From Nitrospiraceae bacterium (GTDB lineage Bacteria; Nitrospirota; Nitrospiria; Nitrospirales; Nitrospiraceae), in NCBI GenBank assembly GCA_035623075.1, contig DASPUC010000020.1, forward strand, positions 124,001 to 188,000: a DNA stretch of 64,000 nucleotides. The letters are read 5' to 3'. Below the pieces are notes generated by a model. It made no database searches. It had not been told where the DNA came from and saw only the letters and a list, made by a program, of their open reading frames with translations. The translations under genes and the position numbers were made by a program. This document shows positions 55,703 through 64,000 of this stretch, piece by piece. Position 1 is the stretch's first letter, and every line of letters starts with the position of its first letter.

Positions 55703-57766
55703 ATGTGTGGCATAGCTGCAATGCTTGGGTTAGAGAATTTACCGGCTGATAGGTCGGTCATTCAGCGTATGACATCAAGCCTCCTGCATCGAGGGCCGGA
55801 TGAGGAAGGGATTTATATATCAGGACCCATTGGGCTGGGTTTCAGGAGGCTTGCCATTCTCGACCTGTCATCTGCGGCTCACCAACCTATGGTGAGCGAA
55901 GACGGTGACATCGTTTTGGTCTTCAATGGAGAGATCTACAATTATGTTGAGCTTCGACGGGAGCTTCAGGCTCTGGGTCATACGTTCAAATCTACCGGGG
56001 ATACGGAAGTCCTGCTTCGTGCTTATCGCGAGTGGGGTCCGGACTGCTTACCTAAGTTGAATGGCATGTGGGCTTTTGTGATCTATGATCGGCCCCGTGG
56101 AAAATTCTTTGGCTCTCGTGATCGATTTGGTGTGAAGCCATTGTATTGTTATCGCAATAAGCAGTATGTACTTTTTGCTTCTGAAATTAAAGCGATTCGA
56201 GACTCGCGTGTGTACACAGGTGGTGTGAATTGGAACATTGCATCCTCCTTCCTACTTCATCAACGTTTGGATGAAAGTACTGAGTGTTTCTACACGGGGA
56301 TTGAACAAGTTCCCCCTGGCTCCGCCTTTGATCTAGACCTACAAGGCCGCTGGAAACAATGGCGATTCTGGTCACTGGGCGAGATACCTTCTGTAGATAT
56401 CAATGATCCCGTGCAATCCTTCGGTGAACTCTTTGAAGATTCCGTAAGGCTTCGGATGCGGAGTGATGTGCCTGTCGGTGTCTGCCTGTCGGGCGGATTG
56501 GATTCGACGTCGATATTATGTGCCGCCGCAAGACTTAAGAGCCATTCTGGGGGCGGGTCGGCCGATCCCCTTTTGGCTTTTTCTTATATCTGCTCGGAAT
56601 TTGACGAATCCAATTACATTGGCGATACACTCCAGCAGACTGGAGCCGAGATAAAACAACTTCAAACGACTCCGTCCGAACTTTGGGGTACTCTCGCAAG
56701 AGTTCTTTGGTATCACGATGAACCTGTGCATTCTATGACGGCGGTCATTGGGTTCAAGTTGATGGAACTGGCGGCCTCAAGCGGAACGAGAGTTATCTTA
56801 AACGGGCAAGGAGCGGATGAAACTTTGGCCGGCTACTTCAGTTACTTTGCTGACTACTGGCAAATGCTTGTGAGAGCCCGTCAGCTAAGGGAAGCATGGC
56901 GGGAAATTGGTGCCTTCGCAGCGATACACGGAGGTAAGCGGTGGCTACTATTCTTGAACGCGATGCAGCAGATGCTTCGGTGGGAGTTAAGACGAGGAGC
57001 CCTCTATCGCGAACTAGCTCGCTTGAGGCAACGGAGACACGATCGAAATCATCCCTGGTTTAAGCCGGAACTAGTTTGTCACGTCGTCCCGGCTGAGTTT
57101 GACGGATCGAGCCGCACCCTGAATGCTATCCTGAGACGGTCCGTAGAATCTTCTCCTCTGCCACTCTATCTGAGAATAGAAGATCGCAATTCGATGGCTC
57201 ATTCAGTTGAGGCGCGGCTGCCCTTCCTCGACTACCGGTTAGTTGCGCTCATAGCAAACATGCGACCTAAGTGGAAACTGCAGGGCCCCTGGAACAAATT
57301 CGTGTTGAGGGAAGCAATGCGCGGTCACATCCCGGATTCAGTGAGAACTCGACCTGACAAGATGGGCTTTCCCACACCCATCAAAAAGTGGTTTGCCAAT
57401 GATCTCTATGAGGCCATCCGGGATCTCTTAACAAGCCGCGAAGCACGAGAAAGAGGCATTTATAACGTGAGGGAAATCCTCAAGGATCTCGAGCGACATC
57501 GAATTGGGCAAATAGATGCAGCCGGTAAGCTATTTAACGTAGCACAGTTTGAGGTTTGGGCTCGAACATTGCCGGCTGAACCTCCAAGCCTGGACAAGGA
57601 GGCAATGTCTACTTCTTCCTTTAGAAGCGGTTTAAGTATTAATGGCGTAAAATGCTTAGGCTTTACTGATTCTGGGGTCAGAAGGGCCCGTCCTGAGGGA
57701 AGACGTACGCCATCGAGCTCGGGGGGTACAGAAGAGCGAATAGGTGAAACTAGGAGTCCCGCCTGA
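55703..57766 (+). CDS. AsnB-like glutamine amidotransferase 3, with C-terminal extension
   Basis: At 687 residues, the longest of the set. It starts MCGIAAMLGLEN with Cys2, and has HRGPDEEGIYISGPIGLGFRRLAILDL, VFNGEIYNYVELRREL, the PP-loop CLSGGLDSTSILCAAARL near residue 258 and LNGQGADETLAGYFSY. After about residue 632 the family match ends, and a Ser/Arg/Gly-rich tail of about 55 residues follows (SFRSGLSINGVKC, RRTPSSSGGTEERIGE). The tail looks like read-through into foreign or non-coding DNA. The core appears active; its role in glycan amidation is inferred. Confidence 0.86.
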   Translation: MCGIAAMLGLENLPADRSVIQRMTSSLLHRGPDEEGIYISGPIGLGFRRLAILDLSSAAHQPMVSEDGDIVLVFNGEIYNYVELRRELQALGHTFKSTGDTEVLLRAYREWGPDCLPKLNGMWAFVIYDRPRGKFFGSRDRFGVKPLYCYRNKQYVLFASEIKAIRDSRVYTGGVNWNIASSFLLHQRLDESTECFYTGIEQVPPGSAFDLDLQGRWKQWRFWSLGEIPSVDINDPVQSFGELFEDSVRLRMRSDVPVGVCLSGGLDSTSILCAAARLKSHSGGGSADPLLAFSYICSEFDESNYIGDTLQQTGAEIKQLQTTPSELWGTLARVLWYHDEPVHSMTAVIGFKLMELAASSGTRVILNGQGADETLAGYFSYFADYWQMLVRARQLREAWREIGAFAAIHGGKRWLLFLNAMQQMLRWELRRGALYRELARLRQRRHDRNHPWFKPELVCHVVPAEFDGSSRTLNAILRRSVESSPLPLYLRIEDRNSMAHSVEARLPFLDYRLVALIANMRPKWKLQGPWNKFVLREAMRGHIPDSVRTRPDKMGFPTPIKKWFANDLYEAIRDLLTSREARERGIYNVREILKDLERHRIGQIDAAGKLFNVAQFEVWARTLPAEPPSLDKEAMSTSSFRSGLSINGVKCLGFTDSGVRRARPEGRRTPSSSGGTEERIGETRSPA

Positions 57767-57996
57767 TGGTCAAGGGAATCCCCGCCGCCGACCATCGGTT
57801 CGATAAATTCATGCGATTGGGCGGGCAGGTAGTATGTGCGTAGGTCGGCGCGGGGCAGAAAACTATGGAATAGTTGAGCTGTGTCAGGAAGCTACATGAG
57901 ACGTGCCGTACGACCGGCTGCCGACGAACCTTCATAGAATAGAGAAGAGAAGAGAAGAGAATCTCCCTACAACCTCCCTAGTGGCACAGAATTGCC
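57767..57996 (+). other. Gap after AsnB-like 3 with a pentamer repeat
   Basis: About 230 nt, GC-rich with several complementary stretches. It ends in a run of AGAGA units, about four copies at 57941-57961, 35 nt before the next start. A GGTAGTATGTGC (57828-57839) resembles the ops core weakly, but without the leading GGC in place. Together with the AsnB-like 3 tail it may be part of an inserted sequence that I cannot name. Confidence 0.45.
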
Positions 57997-59340
57997 GTGA
58001 AGAATGTCTTAGTTATTGCATACTTCTTCCCACCATGTAGCGCAAGCGGAACATATCGCACGTTGCGATTCGTGAAATATTTGCCTAAGTTTGGTTGGGA
58101 CCCAGTGATTCTTACTGTTAAGCCTACAGTTTATTGCGAACATCTTCCTGTTTTCCCCGTTGATGCATCATTAATGCAGCAAATTTCTGTTGGATGCACC
58201 ATTATTCGGACAGCAACACTTGATTGTCTAGGCTTTTTATTGCGGTTACGGCGTCTATTAGCACTTCGACCACGCACTCCTGAGCTTCAAGAAAAGCGCG
58301 CGGCAAATTCGTCGACTGTTTCTAGGTGGCAAAAACTCAAAGATTGTATTACGGGTTCGTTGAATACTCCGGACCCTCAGGTGGGATGGCTGTTGCCTGC
58401 CGTGTGGGCAGGTATAGTCAATGTGCGTAAGCTCGAAGTTAGCGTGGTTTACTCTACAGGCAAGCCCTGGACCGCTCATCTAATTGGCTATTGCATTCAC
58501 AGACTCACAGGCATCCCATGGATAGCTGACTTCAGAGACCCGTGGACTCAGAATCCTTGGAGGAACATCAAATCGAAGATGAGGCAAAAGCTAGAGGCAT
58601 CAATGGAACACGCCGTTGTTAGCCATGCCAACATCGTTATCGCAAACACAGCGTTGCTGCGCGAAGATTTTGTTCAACGATATCCTTTCTTGAACCCTAG
58701 CAAATTTCTCACGATCACGAATGGCTTTGATCCCGATGATCGTGGCTTGTCTGAAACAATCCCGGATAACAGACAAACATTTACTCTGACGCACGTTGGT
58801 TCTCTATGTGACACAAGGGACCCAACCAACCTGCTGTTGGCAATAGAGCAATTGATCATGGACGAATCTATTTCTAAGGATTGTCTTCGTGTCAACCTCA
58901 TTGGCGCAATGGAGACGAGTTTAACCGAGTTCTTCTCGAGACATCCAGTCCTTCACTATGTCGTCAATCTGGTTCCTCAAGTGCCACATCAAGAAGCTCT
59001 CCAATACATGGCTAGTTCGGACGTCCTCTTGCTCATACAGCCGAAAACGACAACCCAAATTCCGGCCAAGTTGTTCGAGTACATACAGGCAGGCAAGCCT
59101 ATATTAGCCCTGACGCCGCGTGATGGCGCAACCGGCCAGTTGGTTCTTTCTGATCGTGTCGGGAGGGTTGTAGAACCAGACGATATTGAATCAATAAAGC
59201 AGGAAGTCAGGTCTCTATGCAAAATGCACTTACGGCAAAAGCTAAGCGAAGAATTTCCGACAAGTCATCACCATAAATACAATGCCATACACCTTACGCA
59301 ACGTCTTGCAGAGTCATTAGATAATATAGCGGGGCGATAA
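57997..59340 (+). CDS. Family 4-type glycosyltransferase 1
   Basis: A GT-B enzyme of 447 residues. It opens VLVIAYFFPPCSASGTYRTLRFVKYLPKFGWDPVILT, has YSTGKPWTAHLIGYCIHRLTGIPWIADFRDPW and later TNGFDPDD, THVGSLCDTRDPTNLL, and LFEYIQAGKPILALTPRDGA, the donor-binding region. A GTG start is chosen; there is no strong ribosome site. Visibly AT-rich. It is probably one of the sugar additions of the repeat unit. The simple repeat just upstream could influence its expression. Confidence 0.87.
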   Translation: MKNVLVIAYFFPPCSASGTYRTLRFVKYLPKFGWDPVILTVKPTVYCEHLPVFPVDASLMQQISVGCTIIRTATLDCLGFLLRLRRLLALRPRTPELQEKRAANSSTVSRWQKLKDCITGSLNTPDPQVGWLLPAVWAGIVNVRKLEVSVVYSTGKPWTAHLIGYCIHRLTGIPWIADFRDPWTQNPWRNIKSKMRQKLEASMEHAVVSHANIVIANTALLREDFVQRYPFLNPSKFLTITNGFDPDDRGLSETIPDNRQTFTLTHVGSLCDTRDPTNLLLAIEQLIMDESISKDCLRVNLIGAMETSLTEFFSRHPVLHYVVNLVPQVPHQEALQYMASSDVLLLIQPKTTTQIPAKLFEYIQAGKPILALTPRDGATGQLVLSDRVGRVVEPDDIESIKQEVRSLCKMHLRQKLSEEFPTSHHHKYNAIHLTQRLAESLDNIAGR

Positions 59341-59342
59341 AC

Positions 59343-60473
59343 GTGTCTTTGGTACATGTCTGTCACGTTGTACATTCGTTCGGGATCGGGGGAACGGAAA
59401 ATGGAATTGTCAATCTCATTAACAATGCAGATCCTTCTAAATTTCGGTTTTCTGTCTGTTCGTTCAGTCCAGAGTGTGATTCAGTTCAACGCATCGTTGG
59501 CAGAAAGGTATCAGTTCATGTCTTAAAAAAGGGATTAGGAAACGACTGGCGATTGCCAGTGCAGTTAGCAACACTCTTTAAGAATGCTAACGTTGATATC
59601 GTACACACTCATGCATGGGGTACCTATTTAGAAGGTCTTTTGGCAGCGAAGATAGCTGCTGTTCCAGCACTGGTCCATGGCGAACACGGTCTCGGCCATC
59701 TTAATAAATGGCGTCGGATTTTTGCCTACAGATGCCTTCAATATGCGACCGACCAATTTATCACCGTATCGGAGGACTTACGATATAAGTTCGTCTATAG
59801 GTTTAAGGTTTCCCCGCATAAAGTCAAAACCATCGTGAATGGGGTTAATCTGCAGCGGTTCAGTTCGGATCCAGCACTAAGGATCAAGAAACGCGAGGAG
59901 TTGGTACTGGAAGACGACCATGTGGCGATCGGAAGCATTGGGCGACTTTGCGAAGATAAAGACTATCGCTCCTTATTGAGGGCTATGGCCCTCGTCGTAC
60001 GCTCCAATCCTCAAGCGCGCCTGTTACTCATCGGAAAGGGACCAGAAAGGCCAGCCTTGGAGGCCTTGTCTAAGGAGCTCAACATTAACGAATATGTTAG
60101 GTTCCTCGGAAACAGGGATGATACCGCAGAATTATTGAATGCGATGGATATCTTCGCGTCGAGCTCTATTCGTGAGGGTATACCCAATAGCATTCTTGAG
60201 GCAATGAGTGCCGGAGTTGCAGTTGTTGCCACCAAAGTTGGTGGAATTCCTGAGATTGTTGTTCATGGAGAAACTGGTTTGCTAGTCAATGCCGGTCAGC
60301 CAAGGGCTGTCGCAGATTCTTTAATAAAGCTTATCAATGCCCCAGAATTGCGGTTACAGTTCAGTGCTGCTTGTCGTCTTCGTGTTCAAGACCACTTCAG
60401 TTTGGATGGCATGGTGCAGGCCTATGAACGAACGTATTTGGAAATTTTCGAATCGAAGAAGATGTATGTCTAG
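59343..60473 (+). CDS. Family 4 glycosyltransferase 2 (XrtA-type)
   Basis: A GT-B retaining enzyme of 376 residues. It opens HVCHVVHSFGIGGTENGIVNLIN, has VHTHAWGTYLEGLLAAKIAAVPALVHGEHGL, IVNGVNLQRF and IGSIGRLCEDKDYRSLLRAM. The C-terminal donor motif is SSIREGIPNSILEAMSAGVAVVATKVGGIPEIV (the E-x7-E type). The opening resembles PEP-CTERM/EpsH-associated sugar transferases. The GTG start lies 2 nt after the preceding gene. Donor unknown. Confidence 0.88.
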   Translation: MSLVHVCHVVHSFGIGGTENGIVNLINNADPSKFRFSVCSFSPECDSVQRIVGRKVSVHVLKKGLGNDWRLPVQLATLFKNANVDIVHTHAWGTYLEGLLAAKIAAVPALVHGEHGLGHLNKWRRIFAYRCLQYATDQFITVSEDLRYKFVYRFKVSPHKVKTIVNGVNLQRFSSDPALRIKKREELVLEDDHVAIGSIGRLCEDKDYRSLLRAMALVVRSNPQARLLLIGKGPERPALEALSKELNINEYVRFLGNRDDTAELLNAMDIFASSSIREGIPNSILEAMSAGVAVVATKVGGIPEIVVHGETGLLVNAGQPRAVADSLIKLINAPELRLQFSAACRLRVQDHFSLDGMVQAYERTYLEIFESKKMYV

Positions 60474-60624
60474 CGAAGCGAAGTTCGACCAAAAATTGCC
60501 TTGTGCGAGTTCATCGAAATTTCATAAGAGTGATTGCCGAACATCTTAACCTCGAACGGGATTTTAGCACATCAGTCGCTATGTCCCTGCGATAAAGCCC
60601 TGCAGCACTGAGAAAGGGGTCATC

Positions 60625-61725
60625 ATGAAGATCGCGATAGTTGGTTGTGGCCAAATTGCTGATGCCCATATCCAGGAAGCTAGGAAGCTTCCTGGGATCG
60701 AAGTCGCCGCAGTATGTGATGCCAATGTTCACATGGCCAAGCAGGCGGCAGTTCGATTCGGAATTCCAGGCACATATACATCCCTCGCAAAAATGTTAGG
60801 GGAAGTCAGGCCCGAAGTTGTCCACATTACCACGCCTCCTGCGACCCATTTACTTGTTGGAAAATCGGTAGTTGAGCTTGGTTCTCATGCCTATATCGAG
60901 AAGCCATTTACTTTGAATCGCGCCGAAGCCGAGGAATTGATCGACGTAGCGACACGCGTTGGAAAGCTGGTGTGTGTAGGGCACAATTACGTGTATGATA
61001 ATTCTTTTGTTCGACTGAAGGCGCTACACCAAGCTGGAAAACTTGGAGAAATACGCCACGTGGACGCCGTGATGGGGTACAACTTAGCCGGAAATTTTGG
61101 GTCTGTGTTCATGGGCGATCCGACTCATTGGCTTCACAAACTACCGGGGGGACTAGCTCAAAACAACATTTCCCATCCTCTCTCGTTGATGTTGGAATTC
61201 CTCAGGGACCAGAATCCCTACATTCATGCATGTGGATTTAGGCTTAGAGAGCAGACATATGGAGATGTTAGAGATCTTCTGTTTGATGAGTTACGCGTTT
61301 TTATTCGAGGGGAAAGGACGACTGGTAATCTAGTCTTTTCATGTAGTGCAAGACCCGTCCAGCTTTACATAGTTGTCTATGGGACAAGAGGACAAGCAAC
61401 TGTGAGTTTGGATTCGCGCACATTAAAGGTAGTTGAAGGTTCTTCTCTTCCGCAGCCATTCCAGAAGGTGCATTGGGCTCAGAATGAGGCCCGTGAAGTA
61501 TTGCGCGAGTATCTCAGCAACCTAGGCAAACTCGTGAATGCCCGTCTTCATTTCTTTGAAGGAATGAAGGAGTTATTTTACCGCTTTTATCGGGCAATTG
61601 AAGGAAAGGGTGAGATGCCAATCGCAATGTCCGAGGCTCTTCGAACGACAGCCATCATGGACGACATTTTTCAGCAGTGCAATGCCAATGACCCGGCGTT
61701 GATGAGTGAGAGGGTGTCTGTATGA
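60625..61725 (+). CDS. Gfo/Idh/MocA-family oxidoreductase
   Basis: An NAD(P)-dependent sugar dehydrogenase-like protein of 366 residues. The Rossmann loop is IAIVGCGQIADAHIQEARKL (about residues 3-22). VHITTPPATH and the family EKPF motif (IEKPFTLNRAEAEELI) near residue 93 follow, with the Lys usually involved in catalysis. The substrate is not known; in polysaccharide loci these enzymes oxidise UDP-sugars such as UDP-GlcNAc derivatives. A GAAAGGGG ribosome site precedes the ATG. The stop overlaps the next start (ATGA), so it acts with the SDR that follows. Confidence 0.87.
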   Translation: MKIAIVGCGQIADAHIQEARKLPGIEVAAVCDANVHMAKQAAVRFGIPGTYTSLAKMLGEVRPEVVHITTPPATHLLVGKSVVELGSHAYIEKPFTLNRAEAEELIDVATRVGKLVCVGHNYVYDNSFVRLKALHQAGKLGEIRHVDAVMGYNLAGNFGSVFMGDPTHWLHKLPGGLAQNNISHPLSLMLEFLRDQNPYIHACGFRLREQTYGDVRDLLFDELRVFIRGERTTGNLVFSCSARPVQLYIVVYGTRGQATVSLDSRTLKVVEGSSLPQPFQKVHWAQNEAREVLREYLSNLGKLVNARLHFFEGMKELFYRFYRAIEGKGEMPIAMSEALRTTAIMDDIFQQCNANDPALMSERVSV

Positions 61726-62747
61726 TACTTATCACAGGTGGAACTGGATTCCTGGGTAAGCGTCTTGTCAGGAAATCCCTGGAACTGGGCCACAAAAGGG
61801 TTCGATGTCTTGTACGCCCAGGAACTCCAAGGGATATTTTCCGGTCTCTCCAAGCAGAGTTTCCCTCAGTTCAACTGGAGGTCTTTCCCGCGAGCTTTAA
61901 TGATTCGGACGCTTTGAAGAAAGCCCTTCAAGGCGTGGGAATTGTTTATCACGCGGCAGCATCAAAAAAAGGCGCGGCTCCTTCCTTAGTGGCAAACACG
62001 GTAGTGGGCTCCGAATACCTTTACAAAGCGTCGGTTGAGACCGGGGTGTCACGTTTTGTACTTGTGAGCTCTTTCGGGGTGATCGGTGCCGCGAGTCAGC
62101 GAAGAGGAGATATCATCGATGAGAGTATTGCTATGGAAGAACACCCTGAATGGCGCGATCCCTATTCCTTTTCGAAACATCAACAGGAAGTGCTGGCGTG
62201 GAGGTATGCAAAAGAACATAACCTTCCACTCGTTGTTATTCGGCCTGGCGGGATCTTTGGTCCAGGCGGTGAGATTCTACATTCACGCCTTGGATTAAAT
62301 GTGTTTGGCATTTTCTTGGACCTGGGGAGCTCTAACGTAATGCCTCTTACATACGTCGATAACTGTGCGGAAGCCATTATATTGGCTGGGACAGTACCAA
62401 GCATTGGCAAAGAAGTATTCTGTATTGTAGACGATGAACTCCCTATGGGGAAAGACTTGATTCGCCGCTACCGCACAGAAGTCAAAGCTCTTAAGACTAT
62501 TCGAATACCATATTGGCTTCTCAAGCCTCTGTCATATTGTAACATTTGGTACACGCGAAGAACAAAGGGTCACATCCCTGCGGTGGTTTCTCCTTACGAG
62601 GTTGAAACGATGTGGAAAGGTCATCGCTTTAACAACGCTAAGGCGAAGCAACTTCTGGGCTGGACACCCAAGATTTCTATGAGGGATGCCCTGGACGCTA
62701 CCTTTGTATTTCTGGCCAAAGCAGAGAAGGCGAACCAAAGAAGTTGA
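61722..62747 (+). CDS. NAD-dependent sugar epimerase/reductase (extended SDR), 3
   Basis: A 341-residue extended SDR. The NAD loop is ILITGGTGFLGKRLVRK, then IVYHAAASKKGAAP, SSFGVIGAA and the catalytic DPYSFSKHQQE (Tyr-x-x-x-Lys). VIRPGGIFGPGGEIL and LTYVDNCAEAIILAG are in typical places. It overlaps the oxidoreductase stop by 4 nt. It probably acts as a 4-reductase or epimerase on the nucleotide-sugar handled by the previous enzyme. It is the last gene before a 686-nt gap. Confidence 0.87.
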   Translation: MILITGGTGFLGKRLVRKSLELGHKRVRCLVRPGTPRDIFRSLQAEFPSVQLEVFPASFNDSDALKKALQGVGIVYHAAASKKGAAPSLVANTVVGSEYLYKASVETGVSRFVLVSSFGVIGAASQRRGDIIDESIAMEEHPEWRDPYSFSKHQQEVLAWRYAKEHNLPLVVIRPGGIFGPGGEILHSRLGLNVFGIFLDLGSSNVMPLTYVDNCAEAIILAGTVPSIGKEVFCIVDDELPMGKDLIRRYRTEVKALKTIRIPYWLLKPLSYCNIWYTRRTKGHIPAVVSPYEVETMWKGHRFNNAKAKQLLGWTPKISMRDALDATFVFLAKAEKANQRS

Positions 62748-63433
62748 TGCGCTGTAAGCCGATTATTTTAGTACACGTGATTTGGTAAACCCTCGCGAGT
62801 ACCTTTGCTGCTGACCTGTGACCGTTCCGAAGCGACTCATTGAATGTTTAATCTGCAGTAGACCAATTAACCTTGCAAAACCAGTATTGTGTCCGAGAAA
62901 TACGTTCGTGAATTTGGCGGACTTCCGTCGCGATTGTGCACACGGTCGCGGTCCATGCAAAGGGTCGAGCGGTCTTGTTGTAGGTCTGCACACAGTGCTC
63001 AGTATGACCTAGCGCGAGACTCACGAACCAATGGCGTGGGCGGTCGGACGAGCACCGAGGGAGCCTGCTACAAGGACTGGCCGTAGTAAGGCGCTCTCCT
63101 GAGAGAGGAGCCGGTGCGCAACTGTCCATTTAGGTCTGAGCCACAATCCTGGCTTGCTACGAGGCCAAATAGATGGGTTCAGTCAGACTGCATCGTCATG
63201 GCGCATGACGTTGCAACCAGCAGGGTCCATAAAAGCCTGCTCAAGTGTTCAGCATCGATATCTCCTGTATAGGAGGTCTTTTGTTGCCGGTCACCCAAGC
63301 AGCTATCACCTGCAAGGCAATGTCCTCAGTAAACAATACCGTTATCTGAGTGTTCTTTCAAGGCTACACGACTTGAATTGAGTAGATATCTTAGATGCTC
63401 TTAAATTAAGGCAGAGCTTCAACTGAGGGGACT
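62748..63433 (+). other. Gap between SDR 3 and AsnB-like 4
   Basis: 686 nt with no intact gene. On the minus strand it holds the transposase fragment at 62880-63012. The remainder has no recognisable coding content; a short palindrome CTCCT-GTAT-AGGAG lies near 63267-63280. It is probably the scar of mobile-element insertion and decay. Confidence 0.6.
62880..63012 (-). pseudogene. IS630-type transposase remnant (C-terminal)
   Basis: On the minus strand the translation contains VQTYNKTARPFAWTATVCTI, then a helical stretch ending near RQIHERIS. That is the familiar C-terminal end of IS630-family transposases (YN-x-T/A-K/R-PF-x-W). No DDE catalytic part or N-terminal half remains in the flanking sequence, and no terminal inverted repeats were found. 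It is an old fragment, not a mobile element. Confidence 0.55.
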
Positions 63434-64000
63434 ATGTGCGCAATTGTTGGAATTTACAACTACCGAAGCGAAGAGCCGGTAAGCCAGGACCTCATCCGTT
63501 CTATGCTGACTCATGTATCGCACCGAGGCCCAGATGATGAGGGGATCTTCCTGGACGGATCACTGGGCCTCGGGCATCGGCGCCTAAGCATTCTTGACAC
63601 TTCAGCGGCAGGACATCAGCCAATGGTAGCTCCGTCAGGTCGAACGGTGATCTCCTACAATGGTGAGGTCTACAATTATGTGGAGTTGGCATCGGAATTG
63701 ACCAGGCTCGGATATGTTTTCCGAAGTCTTACTGACACCGAAGTAATTCTAACCCAATATGAGATGGTGGGAGAGAAATGCTTACAGGATTTTATAGGGA
63801 TGTTTGCCTTCGCCCTTTGGGATCGTGAGCGCCGGCGGCTCCTCCTGGCCCGCGACAGGGTCGGTATTAAGCCGCTCTACTGGGCACCGACCGCCGGAGG
63901 AATTGTTTTTGCTTCCGAGATTAAGGCTCTGCTGGCTATACCAGGGACATACCGGGGAGTAGAAACATCAGCCATCGACCCTTACTTCTGTTTAGGCTAT
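63434..64000 (+). CDS. AsnB-like glutamine amidotransferase 4 (cut by window end)
   Basis: The first 189 codons of another class II amidotransferase. It starts MCAIVGIYNYRSEEPVS (Cys2 kept, third residue Ala instead of Gly), with HRGPDDEGIFLDGSLGLGHRRLSILDTSAAGHQPMV, YNGEVYNYVELASEL and LARDRVGIKPLYW. GAGGGG lies 5 nt before the ATG. The synthetase half lies beyond the window. It is separated from the other three AsnB-like genes by glycosyltransferases and the transposase scar. Confidence 0.88.
   Translation, partial: MCAIVGIYNYRSEEPVSQDLIRSMLTHVSHRGPDDEGIFLDGSLGLGHRRLSILDTSAAGHQPMVAPSGRTVISYNGEVYNYVELASELTRLGYVFRSLTDTEVILTQYEMVGEKCLQDFIGMFAFALWDRERRRLLLARDRVGIKPLYWAPTAGGIVFASEIKALLAIPGTYRGVETSAIDPYFCLGY

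Noticed and set aside
57828-57839. Third ops-like motif GGTAGTATGTGC
   Set aside because: It lacks the correct GGCGGTAGC core and the preceding hairpin geometry; it probably matches by chance.

Overview
The window looks like chromosomal DNA of a Nitrospirota bacterium, most likely Nitrospira. This is an inference from gene content and order, not a proven assignment. The supporting points are a gatCAB set for indirect tRNA amidation, panD inside the gat block, heptamer repeats between and inside genes, and an exosortase-A (XrtA/PEP-CTERM) type exopolysaccharide locus. No rRNA, tRNA or CRISPR array was seen.

Region 1 (1-19.6 kb) is housekeeping. On the minus strand lie metG (C-terminus beyond the window), holB and tmk. 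A divergent promoter region then opens a long, tightly packed plus-strand run: DUF502 membrane protein, glmU, glmS, gatC, panD, gatA, a DUF948 protein, a YtxH protein, gatB, eno, ftsB-like, era, mgtE, recO, a DUF971 protein, a lipoprotein and glgA. GlmU and GlmS supply UDP-GlcNAc, the precursor used by the downstream envelope-sugar genes.

Region 2 (19.6-21.7 kb) is a switch zone. It holds a minus-strand lipoprotein, a minus-strand LuxR-type regulator and a plus-strand PilZ-like protein. A near-duplicated element of about 30 nt lies upstream of both the PilZ gene and the first export gene.

Region 3 (21.7-64 kb) is one large exopolysaccharide or capsule locus, almost all on the plus strand. 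The export core has two Wza-like proteins, an outer-membrane barrel, a Wzc-type chain-length/tyrosine-kinase protein, a priming sugar transferase and an XrtA-type deacetylase. Next comes a NusG/RfaH-like antiterminator gene, followed about 160 nt later by a hairpin plus GGCGGTAGC element resembling the enterobacterial JUMPStart/ops signal. Then come a carbamoyltransferase-SxtJ-DUF5989 trio and a graveyard holding a decayed epimerase fused to a decayed nusG-like gene, followed by a second hairpin/ops-like element. After a Cys-rich repeat protein of unknown function lies a sugar-modification cassette: SDR, C-methyltransferase, LhgO-like oxidase, RmlC, DUF4910, a putative 2OG-Fe oxygenase, SDR, RfbF and PIG-L. 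The rest holds glycosyltransferases, a Wzx flippase, an SGNH hydrolase, WecB, a FemAB-like protein, four AsnB-like amidotransferases (one cut by the window edge), an oxidoreductase, another SDR and an IS630-type transposase remnant.

By family knowledge the locus should build a lipid-linked, amidated, carbamoylated, methylated and deacetylated glycan, flip it and export it. No Wzy polymerase, exosortase or PEP-CTERM protein is visible here. The strongest lead is the specialised antiterminator with two ops-like sites, one next to an intact nusG-like gene and one next to its decayed copy.
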